A stretch of DNA of 64,000 nucleotides from Planctomycetota bacterium (GCA_015075375.1 JABTUM010000001.1:2909201-2973200); one strand, 5' to 3'; shown: positions 30,068-38,326, numbered from the stretch's first letter. Program-made: numbers and translations. The notes: generated by a model from the sequence alone, not told the origin.

Positions 30068-32046
30068 GTAAACTCCAAGCCTGACATGATGTTAGCACCG
30101 TCGGCCGGGAAGGTCAGGACGTCCTGGTACTTCTCGTCAAAGACGTTCTGGAAGCGCGCGAAGGCCCGGAAGCGATCGTGCCAGAAGCGGTAGTTGACCG
30201 AGAGGTCCGCACGTAAGTACTCTTCGTTATGGGTGTTAACGCGAACGAAGCCGGGCTGGAAGAACGAATCGCTGCGGCTCGAAACGCTCAGCAGTTCGAA
30301 GGCGATTTCGAGGCCGTCGTGCCGATCGGGCACGAGGTCGATGAGCGGCCGGGCGACGAGGCGGCCGGTGTAGGTGCGGGGCGGGCGGCGCAGGAGGCGC
30401 GTGCCGTTGTCGTCGCGGGAACGCAGGAAGGTGGCGCTCGCTTCTAAGGACAGTTGCTTCAAGGGGTTAAAGCCGAAGAAGAACTCCCAACCCTGGGTCA
30501 ACGCGCCGGCGACGTTCTGGCTTTGGGCGCTGGGGCCGGGGCCGATCAGGGATTCGAACTCGTTCCGGAAGTACGTGCCGCGTAAGACGATACGGCGCTT
30601 CCAGAAGTGCTGTTCGAGGCCCGCGTCCCAGGCGAAGTTCTCTTCGGGCTGGAGCGAGGGGTTCCCGCCGAAGGCGCTGAAGAGTTCGAAGAAGTCGGGC
30701 GCCCTAAAGGAGTTACCGACACTGCCGAAGATGCGCGTGTCGCTCTCGGGGATCAGGATTGCCGCGTCGGCGCGGGCGGTGAGGAAATCGCCGAAGTCCT
30801 CGTTCTCTTCGCGCCGCACGCCTGCTGTAAGGAAAGCCCTGTCAAAGAGTTCCAAGCGATCTTGGAGGTAAAAGGCCTGCACGACGCGGCCGTAGTGGTC
30901 GCGCGAGAAGCTGCCGAAGCCGAAGAAGGTCGTCTTGAAGGCTTCGTATTCGCCGTAGTACCCGGCGGTGACGATGTTGCGGATGCGGTCGCTTTCGAAA
31001 GCGGTGATGTTGTTTTGTATCTCCCACGAGGTTCTGTAGTTACGCGAGAAAAAGCGATCGCCGCCAAAGTCCTGCTGCGGGCTGGTGCGGTTGACGCTTT
31101 CGAGTTCGTAGTACCCGGAACGGGCGATCACTTCCCAGATCGGGAGCGGGTTGCCGGCGTACTCGACGCCGTAGAGGTTCTCGTTTTTGCGGAACTGGTC
31201 GTCGGGGTCGGGCGGCGAAAGGGCGGTCCCGTTGGTGAGCGGCGTGACTTCGTAACCTCCTTTGCTGAATGTATTTCCACGACCGATTAGCTTCAGCGTA
31301 TGTTGCTTGGCGAGCTGGAAATCGAAGCGTCCGGCGTAGTTGATCGATTCAAGTTCGCTGTTGTTGACCGAGGCTTCCAAGCGGTGGATCCGGGAGCTGG
31401 CGACGTTGTAGCTGAACCAGGCGTGCTGGCCTTCGACAGAGACGGTTTCGCGGTCGGTGCCGTAGGTGCCGGCGGCACCGGAGACGCTGGCTTTTGGATC
31501 GCCTTCTCCTTTGGCAGTCAGGACTTGGACGGTTCCGGTCATGGCGTCGCTGCCGAAGAGGGCGGAGGCCGGCCCGGCGGCGATCTCGATGCGGTCGGCG
31601 CCGACGGGGTCCAGCGCATCCCAGCCGTAAAGCCCGCCGACTTGGTTGACGCGGAAGCCGTCCCACAGAATGAGGTTGTGGTTGGTCTCGCCGCCGCGGA
31701 TGCGCAATTCCGTAAAGTCTCCACGGCGCCCGCTTTGAGCGATCGAGAGGCCGGGGGCCATGCGTACGGTTTCGGCGGCTTGGTCGTCGTTGCTCTCTTC
31801 CATGCGCTTGGCGCTGAAGCTGGTGACCGAGACGCCGGTCTGTTCGCGGGGCGTGGGGAGGCGCGTGGCGGTGACTACGATCTCCTGATCTGTCTTGGAC
31901 TTAGCGGATTCGTCGGACTTCGCTTCGGGCGCTTCGGCCGGAGCGGGTTGGGTCGGCTCGGGCGCGGGCGGCGCCTCGGCTTCTCCTGCAAGTAGAGCAT
32001 AAGAAAGGACTAAGGCCGCTAGCGCGGCCAGGCGGAACGGAGACAT
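30055..32046 (-). CDS. btuB: TonB-dependent outer-membrane receptor, BtuB-like (cobalamin uptake)
   Basis: A 663-residue barrel receptor. ATG 32046 is preceded by TAGGAG and begins a signal peptide (SPFRLAALAALVLSYALLAG); the upstream in-frame ATGs lie in the leader. A TonB-box-like EIVVTATR is at 55-62. The plug domain follows (VRMAPGLSIAQSGRRGDFTE, LRIRGGETNHNLILWDGFRV, FGSDAMTGTVQVLT), then beta-barrel strands ending in LEFTWQF with the usual C-terminal aromatic. Assignment to cobalamin uptake rests on the riboswitch upstream and on overall resemblance to BtuB; other corrinoids are possible. The overlapping TonB-like gene supports a dedicated uptake system. Confidence 0.88.
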   Translation of the reverse strand: MSPFRLAALAALVLSYALLAGEAEAPPAPEPTQPAPAEAPEAKSDESAKSKTDQEIVVTATRLPTPREQTGVSVTSFSAKRMEESNDDQAAETVRMAPGLSIAQSGRRGDFTELRIRGGETNHNLILWDGFRVNQVGGLYGWDALDPVGADRIEIAAGPASALFGSDAMTGTVQVLTAKGEGDPKASVSGAAGTYGTDRETVSVEGQHAWFSYNVASSRIHRLEASVNNSELESINYAGRFDFQLAKQHTLKLIGRGNTFSKGGYEVTPLTNGTALSPPDPDDQFRKNENLYGVEYAGNPLPIWEVIARSGYYELESVNRTSPQQDFGGDRFFSRNYRTSWEIQNNITAFESDRIRNIVTAGYYGEYEAFKTTFFGFGSFSRDHYGRVVQAFYLQDRLELFDRAFLTAGVRREENEDFGDFLTARADAAILIPESDTRIFGSVGNSFRAPDFFELFSAFGGNPSLQPEENFAWDAGLEQHFWKRRIVLRGTYFRNEFESLIGPGPSAQSQNVAGALTQGWEFFFGFNPLKQLSLEASATFLRSRDDNGTRLLRRPPRTYTGRLVARPLIDLVPDRHDGLEIAFELLSVSSRSDSFFQPGFVRVNTHNEEYLRADLSVNYRFWHDRFRAFARFQNVFDEKYQDVLTFPADGANIMSGLEFTWQF

Positions 32047-32094
32047 GCGCGTGCTCCTACGCTCCGCTGGGTCGGCGGAACTGGAACGGGACGC

Positions 32095-32214
32095 GGGCTT
32101 CCTTGCCGTGAAGGAAGCCCTTACGCGCATTGGGTTTAGCGCATGGGGGATTCGAGACCGGCCGCACTCGCGGGCCGGTGGCATCACGGCTTCCTTGGTT
32201 CGAGGAAACCCGTG
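32095..32214 (-). promoter_or_regulatory. Leader hairpins between riboswitch and btuB (candidate expression platform)
   Basis: The transcript contains a hairpin with arms GGGCTTCCTT/AAGGAAGCCC (10 bp, 6-nt loop; 32095-32120) and, upstream of it, an imperfect hairpin (32185-32214) whose 3' arm also reads AAGGAAGCC. The upstream AAGGAAGCC can pair with the GGGCTTCCTT of the downstream hairpin instead, giving mutually exclusive folds. Nearer the start, GCGT/ACGC could close a small loop that holds the AGGAG ribosome binding site. The switching role is inferred. Confidence 0.55.
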
Positions 32215-32289
32215 AAAGCCCCGCGCTGGATGCAGCGCGCGATACGCTAAATGGTTTGCTGGAGGCTCGTTAGAAGCTCGAGCGTCCGG

Positions 32290-32500
32290 ACCACGCGTAC
32301 CGTAGTCGGCAGGTCTTCTGGCTTCCGGTTCGTCCTACCCGTTGCCCTTCCCGGCAGCCTTGCGAGCTGCCAGTGGTACTTGGAACGCCTTACGCGGTCC
32401 AGAGTTGCAACGGTTTGTCCCCGGTTACAGCGGCGACCACCGCGGCGGATTTGCACCGCCTTCCCTCTTTCGGCCCATGCTGTGGGCACCGAACAGGGCT
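32290..32500 (-). promoter_or_regulatory. Cobalamin (AdoCbl-type) riboswitch
   Basis: On the minus strand this shows the conserved core GGTGCAAATCCGCC, GCCGCTGTAACC, and the B12 box AAGCCAGAAGACCTGCC at 32308-32324, one base off the usual AAGCCAGGAGACCTGCC. The order and spacing fit the cobalamin aptamer. It lies about 240 nt upstream of the btuB start and should reduce expression when B12 is plentiful. The outer limits are approximate. Confidence 0.95.
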
Positions 32501-32527
32501 TTCGGTATTCAGTTTTCAGGCGTCTCT

Positions 32528-32556
32528 CTGTTAAGCTCGAACAGGTGCAAAGTCAA
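32528..32556 (-). promoter_or_regulatory. Candidate promoter for the B12 riboswitch transcript
   Basis: On the minus strand TTGACT (32551-32556), a 17-bp spacer and TAACAG (32528-32533) lie about 30 bp before the aptamer. The -35 match is very good and the -10 moderate. Confidence 0.55.
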
Positions 32557-32609
32557 CAAGTCTTTTTGAGTGCTTGTATAACTCTAGTTATGAATTGGAG
32601 ATAAACCCT

Positions 32610-33296
32610 ATGCCGGAATCGAAGCGGCTCAAGACGCTGGTTTCGTGGAGCACCGGAAAGGACAGTGCGTGGATGCTTCATCGGTTGCAACAAGATGCCA
32701 GCATTGAGGTTGTGGGGTTGCTGACGACCTTCAACGCGGCCTTCGACCGGGTGGCGATGCACGGGACGCGGCGGGTGCTGGCGGAAGCTCAGGCGCGAGC
32801 GGCGGGTCTACCCCTATGGGATGTGCCTTTGCCGTGGCCATGTAGCAATACGGAGTATGAGTGCCGGATGGCGGCGGTGATGGAGCGGGCGCGCGGGGCG
32901 GGCGTAACGCAGGTGGCGTTTGGGGATCTGTTTCTGGAGGAGATCCGGCGCTATCGCGTGGAAAAGATGGCCGGGACAGGAGTTACGCCGATTTTTCCGC
33001 TCTGGGGCCGTGCCGCCGATACGGCGGCGCTGGCGCAAACCATGCAAGCGGCGGGACTTAAGGCGGTGCTGGTGAGCGTGGACCCGAAGCAACTGGAGCC
33101 GCGTTTCGCGGGCCGGGTTTGGGATGCAAGTCTATTGGCAGAGCTACCTTCCAGCGTCGATCCGTGCGGAGAGAAGGGCGAGTTCCATACGTTCTGTTTC
33201 GCCGGGCCGTGCTTCCATGAGGCGATTCAATATAAGGTGGGCGAGGTGATCGAACGGGACGGATTCTGGTTCGCGGACGTGCTTCCTGCGGTCTGA
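32610..33296 (+). CDS. PP-loop ATPase, diphthine-ammonia ligase (Dph6) family
   Basis: A 228-residue member of the ATP_bind_4/COG2102 family. The PP-loop is TLVSWSTGKDSAWML near the N-terminus (WSTGKDS replaces SGGKDS). The family-typical later part is TQVAFGDLFLEEIRRYRVEK, an FPLWGRAADTAAL segment, AVLVSVDPKQLEPRFAGR and SVDPCGEKGEFHTFC, the last being a strong family mark. In eukaryotes Dph6 amidates diphthine on EF2; bacteria lack diphthamide, so the bacterial reaction is unknown and probably another adenylation or amidation. ATG 32610 follows TTGGAG at 11 nt; an ATG at 32590 runs into a stop. It diverges from the B12-riboswitch transcript, with its start about 50 bp from that promoter, so a cobalamin-related role is conceivable but not shown. 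Confidence 0.87.
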   Translation: MPESKRLKTLVSWSTGKDSAWMLHRLQQDASIEVVGLLTTFNAAFDRVAMHGTRRVLAEAQARAAGLPLWDVPLPWPCSNTEYECRMAAVMERARGAGVTQVAFGDLFLEEIRRYRVEKMAGTGVTPIFPLWGRAADTAALAQTMQAAGLKAVLVSVDPKQLEPRFAGRVWDASLLAELPSSVDPCGEKGEFHTFCFAGPCFHEAIQYKVGEVIERDGFWFADVLPAV

Positions 33297-33370
33297 TTAT
33301 ATCGTTTACAAAGCATAAGAACGTAGTTCTTTTTGGAATCCGGAGCACTCGGCTTGCGTTGCCGAAAGGT

Positions 33371-33405
33371 TTCGGTGTATACATAAGAAACGATTCGGTG
33401 TATAC
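33371..33405 (+). promoter_or_regulatory. Direct-repeat operator candidate (TTCGGTGTATAC x2)
   Basis: Two identical 12-bp copies TTCGGTGTATAC (33371-33382 and 33394-33405), 23 bp apart start to start, which places them on roughly the same helix face. They lie 66-100 bp before the FAD-oxidoreductase ATG. The core GGTGTATA also appears at 6733-6740 upstream of the kelch-gntR operon. Binding by the GntR protein encoded at 4390-5640, or a paralogue, is inferred. Confidence 0.6.
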
Positions 33406-33470
33406 CGGTCGAAATAAAGTTTTCAGATTGTGCCGAGCATTCGCTTCATCCTTTTCTTGGAGGTTCTTGC

Positions 33471-35801
33471 ATGTCTCGCATACCTGCTCCTGTCGCTCAA
33501 CCGTCCGGCCCCGGGCATCAGGACGAAGACCCGAACGCTCCGCGCGGCCTGCGCCGGATCGGCAAGCGCTACGACATCGTGGTCTGCGGCGGCGGGATGA
33601 GCGGGATCGGCGCGGCGCTGACGGCGGCTCGGCACGGCGCGAGCGTGGCGCTGTTGCAGGACCGGCCGTGCCTGGGCGGGAACGGTTCGAAGGAGGTGCG
33701 CGTCTGGCTGCAAGGGGCGAGCGGCGGCGCGAACGCGGTCTGGTTCCGCGAGACGGGGTTGATGGAAGAGCTGCTGCTGGAGAACCAGTACCGCAATCCG
33801 ACGGGCGAAGGCGAGGTCTTCGACGCGGTGCTGCTGGAGCTGGTGTTGAAGCAGCCGAACCTGGACCTGTACCTGAACACCTCGGTCTACGAGGTTCAGC
33901 TTGCCGGCGGGAGCGCTCCGCGCGGGCAGCAGAAGATCCGCTCGATCACGGCGTTGACCTTGCAGGCCGAGACGCTGACGACGTTCGAGGCCGACTACTT
34001 CCTCGATTGCACCGGCGACGGGACGGTGGGCTATCTGGCCGACGCGCCGTACGTGACGGGCCGCGAGAGCAAGGCGGAATTCGGCGAGAGCATGGCTCCG
34101 GACGAGCCGAAGAAGTACACGCTGGGCGGTTCGATCCTGTTCAAGGCGAAGAACGTGGGCAAGCCGGTGCTCTTCGAGGCGCCGGCCTTCGCGCACCGCT
34201 TCACGGCGGAGGATTTCCGCGAGGGTCGCAATCCGATCCCGGAGTTCGACCGGATTCACGGGGGCTTCTGGTGGGTGGAGTGGGGCGGGACGCTGGACAC
34301 GATCCACGACAACGAGGCGATCAAGTACGAGCTGCTGAAGATCGCGTACGGGATCTTCCATTACCTGAAGAACGATCCGGCGCAGAAGGAGAAGTACGCG
34401 AACTTCACGCTGGAGTGGGTGGGCGCGATTCCGGGCAAGCGCGAGTCGCGGCGCTTCGTGGGCGACGTGGTGCTGCGCGAGCAGGACATCGTCGAATGCC
34501 GCAAGTGGCCGGACGCGGTGGCCTTCGGCGGGTGGAACCTGGACGACCACGCTCCGCTGGGCTTCTTCGACGACCACGTGCCGCCGAGCATCCATACGCA
34601 GATCCCTGGGCTGTACAACGTCCCGCTGCGCTGCCTGTACTCGAAGACGGTCCCGAACCTGCTCTTCGCGGGGCGCAACATCTCGGCGACGCACGTGGCT
34701 CTGACCAGCACGCGGGTGATGCTGACGTGCGCGCAGTTGGGCGAAGCGGCGGGCGCGTGCGCGGCGTTGTGCGTGCGCAAAGGCTTAAGCCCGCGCGAAG
34801 TGGCGAACGGTCCGGCGATCCAGGAGCTTCAAGAGCGGCTGCTGCGCGACGACCATTACATCGTGGGCGTGAAGAGCGCGGAGGTCGGCAACCTGGCCGC
34901 GGCCGCGCCGGTTACGTGCAGCTCGCAGCTCGACCGCGTGGCGCTGGACCGTCCGACGAAGTCGATCGCGCTGGACAAGAACCGCGTGGCGCTGATCCCC
35001 GTGGCCTCCAAGCGGCTCGAGCAGGCGGAGGTGCTGCTGACGGTGGAGCAGCCGACGACGCTGGGCTGGCAACTGCACCGCAACGACGGCTCGGGGTTGT
35101 ACATCCCGAAGGAGACGGTGGCCGAAGGGAGCGTCGTCTTGCAGCCGGGCGGGGCGCAGTGGGTGACGCTGCCGGTGAACGTGGCGATCACGCAGCGCGG
35201 CTGGCACATGCTGGAGTTGAAGGCGAATCCGGCGGTGCACTGGCACGCTCAGGACGGGCGCCTGCCGGGCGTGAAGGCATTCCAGGACGTGGGCATTCAC
35301 AAGTCGCCGCGGCACTTCAACGCGCACAGCCGCTTGCAGAAGCTCGGCGGCTGGGTGCCCTGCGTGCGCCTGCCCGAAGACCGCGCGGTGTACGGTCCGG
35401 CGAACGTGACGAACGGCTACGGCCGCCCGTACCAGCTTCCCAATCTGTGGATCTCGGCGCCGACGAACTTCGAACGCCCGGAATGGCTGGAGGTGGATTT
35501 CGGGCAGCCGCTGGCGGTGCGCGAGGTCCAGTTCCTCTTCGACAGCGACCTCGACCGGCACCTGACGAGCATGTGGCTGCCGATGCCGCACGCGTGCGAG
35601 CCGGATCTGGTGAAGGACTACGACGTTCAGCTTCGCGTCAACGGCGCGTGGCAGACGGTGAAGGAGGTGCGCGGGAACCGGCTGCGGCGGAACGTGTGGG
35701 TGCTGGATAAGCGCTACCAGGCGGACGCGGTGCGGCTGGAGGTGAAGGCGACGCACGGGACGCCGCGGGCGCAGGTGTACGAGGTGCGGGCGTATGCGTA
35801 G
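33471..35801 (+). CDS. FAD-dependent oxidoreductase with C-terminal discoidin-like domain
   Basis: A 776-residue protein. The N-terminus binds FAD: RYDIVVCGGGMSGIGAALTA (GxGxxG at 40-45), then LLQDRPCLGGNGSKEVRVW and the FLDCTGDGTVGYLA motif of the FAD_oxidored family. LFAGRNISATHVALTSTRV near residue 400 is the closing FAD contact. The region 470-600 is beta-rich. The C-terminal part (about 630-776: ERPEWLEVDFGQPLAVREVQ, YDVQLRVNGAWQTV) resembles an F5/8 type C domain, a carbohydrate-binding fold. No signal peptide is present. CTTGGAGG before ATG 33471 supports the start. It probably leads a three-gene group with the M14 and PhyH-type genes. The substrate is unknown. Confidence 0.9.
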   Translation: MSRIPAPVAQPSGPGHQDEDPNAPRGLRRIGKRYDIVVCGGGMSGIGAALTAARHGASVALLQDRPCLGGNGSKEVRVWLQGASGGANAVWFRETGLMEELLLENQYRNPTGEGEVFDAVLLELVLKQPNLDLYLNTSVYEVQLAGGSAPRGQQKIRSITALTLQAETLTTFEADYFLDCTGDGTVGYLADAPYVTGRESKAEFGESMAPDEPKKYTLGGSILFKAKNVGKPVLFEAPAFAHRFTAEDFREGRNPIPEFDRIHGGFWWVEWGGTLDTIHDNEAIKYELLKIAYGIFHYLKNDPAQKEKYANFTLEWVGAIPGKRESRRFVGDVVLREQDIVECRKWPDAVAFGGWNLDDHAPLGFFDDHVPPSIHTQIPGLYNVPLRCLYSKTVPNLLFAGRNISATHVALTSTRVMLTCAQLGEAAGACAALCVRKGLSPREVANGPAIQELQERLLRDDHYIVGVKSAEVGNLAAAAPVTCSSQLDRVALDRPTKSIALDKNRVALIPVASKRLEQAEVLLTVEQPTTLGWQLHRNDGSGLYIPKETVAEGSVVLQPGGAQWVTLPVNVAITQRGWHMLELKANPAVHWHAQDGRLPGVKAFQDVGIHKSPRHFNAHSRLQKLGGWVPCVRLPEDRAVYGPANVTNGYGRPYQLPNLWISAPTNFERPEWLEVDFGQPLAVREVQFLFDSDLDRHLTSMWLPMPHACEPDLVKDYDVQLRVNGAWQTVKEVRGNRLRRNVWVLDKRYQADAVRLEVKATHGTPRAQVYEVRAYA

Positions 35802-35846
35802 GGCGGTGCACGGCAAACGACGAACGGCAAGGACAGGGGGATCGAG

Positions 35847-36971
35847 ATGGTTATCGATACGGAATTTCCGGGCGGGAATCTGATCGTCGAGAAGATCGAG
35901 GGAAACACGGCCTATGTGAAGCAGGATATCCGGGACACGGAGGGGCATTGGTTCTACTGGTCGTTCCGGGTGACGGGCGCGGAAGGGCGGACGGTGCGGT
36001 TCGAGTTCACGAACGGGCGGGTGGTGGGTGTGCACGGTCCGGCGGTGAGCGCGGATGAGGGACGGACCTGGCGCTGGCTGGGCGCGGAGTGGGCGCGGTC
36101 GGCGTCGTTCAGCTACCGCTTCGGGCCGGACGAATCGCGGGTGCGCTTCGCGGTGGGGATTCCGTATCAGGCTTCGGACTTGGCGGCGTATCTGCAAAGC
36201 CATGCCGGAAACGCGGCGCTTCGAAAAGAGACTTTCTGCCATACGCGCAAGGGGCGCGAGGTGGAGATGCTGCGCGCGGGGCGGCTGGACGGGAAAGCCG
36301 CGGCGCGGATTTTCTTCACGGTGCGGCATCACTGCTGCGAATCGACGCCGAATTTCATGCTGGAAGGCATCCTAAATTCGGTCCTGGCGGACGACGCACT
36401 GGGCGCGTGGTTCCGCGAGCGGGTGGAGTTTTGCGCGGTGCCGCTGCTGGACAAGGACGGGGTCGAAGAAGGCGACCAGGGCAAGAACCGCAAGCCGTAC
36501 GATCACAACCGGGATTACGACGGCGAGCCGATTTATCCGGAAGTGCGCGCGGTGAAGGAGACGCTGCGGCGTTGGAGCGCCGAGAAGGCGCTGCTGACGT
36601 TCGACCTGCACGGCCCGTACCTGTTCGGACGCGGGCATGAATGCTTTTACTTCGTGTTGCCGAAGGACGCGCGGCACGCGGCGGAGATCCGGGGCTTCGC
36701 GGCGCGTCTGGAGCGGGAAACGGCCGGGGGTCCGGTGCCGTACTCGTGCGAGGACGACCTGCCTTGGGGCAAAGACTGGAATACGTCGGACGGCCCGCCG
36801 CGGAGTTGTTCGGCGTGGGCGCGGACGCTTCCGGGTGTGAAACTCGCGGTGAGCACCGAGTTTCCGTACGCCGATGCGCGGGGTACGGCGATCACGGCGG
36901 AGACGACGCGCGATTTCGGGCGGCGCTTCGCGAAGGCGTTGAAGCGGCAGTTGGAGGAGGAAGTGCTGTAG
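35847..36971 (+). CDS. M14-type zinc carboxypeptidase-like protein
   Basis: A 374-residue protein with the M14 metal set: RHHCCES (His162, Glu165 as HxxE) and FDLHGPYLFG (His255). The region LLDKDGVEEGDQGKNRKPYD and HNRDYDGEPIYPEVRAVKET matches the D-G-V-x(n)-N-R-D-Y motif of cytosolic carboxypeptidases and AGBL-like M14 enzymes. The N-terminal 110 residues form a beta-sandwich (FYWSFRVTGAEGRTVRFEFT), also seen in those enzymes. A late STEFPY could contribute the catalytic Glu. AGGGGGATCGAG precedes ATG 35847. It follows the oxidoreductase by 45 bp. The physiological substrate is unknown; peptide and amidated sugar-acid conjugates are both possible. Confidence 0.85.
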   Translation: MVIDTEFPGGNLIVEKIEGNTAYVKQDIRDTEGHWFYWSFRVTGAEGRTVRFEFTNGRVVGVHGPAVSADEGRTWRWLGAEWARSASFSYRFGPDESRVRFAVGIPYQASDLAAYLQSHAGNAALRKETFCHTRKGREVEMLRAGRLDGKAAARIFFTVRHHCCESTPNFMLEGILNSVLADDALGAWFRERVEFCAVPLLDKDGVEEGDQGKNRKPYDHNRDYDGEPIYPEVRAVKETLRRWSAEKALLTFDLHGPYLFGRGHECFYFVLPKDARHAAEIRGFAARLERETAGGPVPYSCEDDLPWGKDWNTSDGPPRSCSAWARTLPGVKLAVSTEFPYADARGTAITAETTRDFGRRFAKALKRQLEEEVL

Positions 36972-37133
36972 GGGGTGTTCACTGCGGAAACGCAGAGGGC
37001 GCGGAGAAGCAAAGAGTCATAAGTGCGAAAGGTTGGTGGTGCGGTTGGGGGAGAGGTACGGGTTGGGCGGTCTTGCGGCGGCCCCATTCGTTATGGAGTG
37101 CGCTTCGCGCGACCCTTCGGTTCACCTCCCCAG

Positions 37134-37154
37134 CCCCTCCTTGGCAAGGAGGGG
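37134..37154. repeat. GC-rich hairpin, CCCCTCCTT/AAGGAGGGG
   Basis: A perfect 9-bp stem with a 3-nt loop in the 293-bp gap between the M14 and PhyH genes. The context CACCTCCCCAGCCCCTCC recalls a dispersed intergenic repeat type. A looser relative (CTCCC-TG-CCCACC/GGTGGG-GGGAG) is at about 38092-38125, after the PhyH gene. Confidence 0.6.
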
Positions 37155-37264
37155 AAACGGCGCGGTCAAAGACCTTGGAGTCGGGAGCGTCCGCAAAGAA
37201 ATTTTCATGCGGCGATGCGGTTCAAGAGCTTGATGCGTTTAACTCGAACGGAAAGGGCACGACG

Positions 37265-38026
37265 ATGCTGACGCTGGAGCGGACGTTTTCGCTGGAGCAG
37301 TACACGCGGGACGGATTCACGGGTCCGTTTCGGATCCTGAGCGAAGAGCAGGCCGCTCAATTGCGGTCGGTTTTCTTCAAGGAAATCGGGCAGGAGGAAG
37401 CTCAGGCGGGGCCCACGAAGGCGTACTTCTCGGCGTGGCATCACAAGCTGCCGTGGTGCTACGACCTGGCGACGAACCCGGCGGTGCTGGACGCGATGGA
37501 GCGGATCCTGGGGCCGGACCTGATCATGTGGGCGATGCACTTCTGGTACAAGGAGCCGGGCAGCACGAAGCGGATCCCGTGGCACCAGGACGGCGCGTAC
37601 TGGCCGATGACGCCGGTGAAGAACGTGAGCGCGTGGTTCGCGCTGGGGCCGACCTTCCGCGCCAACGGCTGCCTGCGGCTGATCCCGGGCTCGCACACGA
37701 AGATGCTGGAGCACGAGAAGCTCAACGACGCCAACAGCGCGTTCGGGCAGGGGCTGAAGAAGGAGTTCGTCGACGAGTCGAAGGCGGTGGATATCGAGAT
37801 GCGGCCGGGCGAGGTGGTGATCTTCAACGAAGCGACGTTCCACGGAAGCGAGGCGAATACGTCCACGACGCCGCGGGTGGCGTGCAGCGTGCGGTACACG
37901 ACGCCGGAGGTGAAGTTCCTGGTGGAACAATGGGGCGACGCGGGGCGGATCAAGACGTTCCTGGTGCGCGGGAAGGACGAGCGGCATCTGAACGATGCGA
38001 TCGTGGGGGAGAGGCCTCAGGTTTAG
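37265..38026 (+). CDS. Phytanoyl-CoA dioxygenase (PhyH)-family Fe(II)/2-oxoglutarate oxygenase
   Basis: A 253-residue non-heme iron oxygenase. The facial triad is WHQDGAYW (His107, Asp109) and FHGSEANTS (His193), and the 2-oxoglutarate arginine is probably in TPRVACSVRY. ANGCLRLIPGSHTKM is a strong family motif, found before the distal histidine. N-terminal SLEQYTRDGFTGPFRILSEE is the usual opening. Members hydroxylate diverse small molecules, including natural products, amines and lipids. The start ATG 37265 was chosen because it begins this opening; upstream codons belong to intergenic repeat sequence. It follows the M14 gene by 293 bp, so it may have its own promoter. Confidence 0.93.
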   Translation: MLTLERTFSLEQYTRDGFTGPFRILSEEQAAQLRSVFFKEIGQEEAQAGPTKAYFSAWHHKLPWCYDLATNPAVLDAMERILGPDLIMWAMHFWYKEPGSTKRIPWHQDGAYWPMTPVKNVSAWFALGPTFRANGCLRLIPGSHTKMLEHEKLNDANSAFGQGLKKEFVDESKAVDIEMRPGEVVIFNEATFHGSEANTSTTPRVACSVRYTTPEVKFLVEQWGDAGRIKTFLVRGKDERHLNDAIVGERPQV

Positions 38027-38282
38027 GGCAAGCTTCCAAATTCCAACGGCTAGCGCCAAACCAACGGCACCCTGAAACGGCGGACGGCAACCTCCCTGCC
38101 CACCTTGAACTAGGGGTGGGGGGAGAAGGGCCAGGGCGAACCGAACCTGGGCGCGCGGGCTGGGGCTACCTTTATTTAGCGAAGCGTATGGGAAGCGCCG
38201 CCGGGTGCTGCGCGGCGCGACGGAATCGAACGGAAAGTACGTACACGGGCTATTGACGCCGGGTAGGGCTCCCCTTAGCTTA

Positions 38283-38300
38283 AATGACCGGCGAGTCAAT
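38283..38300 (+). promoter_or_regulatory. Candidate TetR operator
   Basis: AATGACCGGCGAGTCAAT, containing TGAC-N6-GTCA, 29 bp before the tetR start. This pattern is typical of autoregulatory sites of TetR-type efflux repressors. The 300-bp region before it (38027-38326) otherwise holds only low-complexity AACGGC-type sequence and an imperfect hairpin. Confidence 0.5.
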
Positions 38301-38326
38301 TATGAACTTGGGGGAGCATCGGCTCC

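Noticed and set aside
36972-37264. Frame-shifted or missing gene between the M14 and PhyH genes
   Set aside because: A frame stays open, but its content is intergenic repeat sequence without codon bias, and the PhyH start is clear at 37265.
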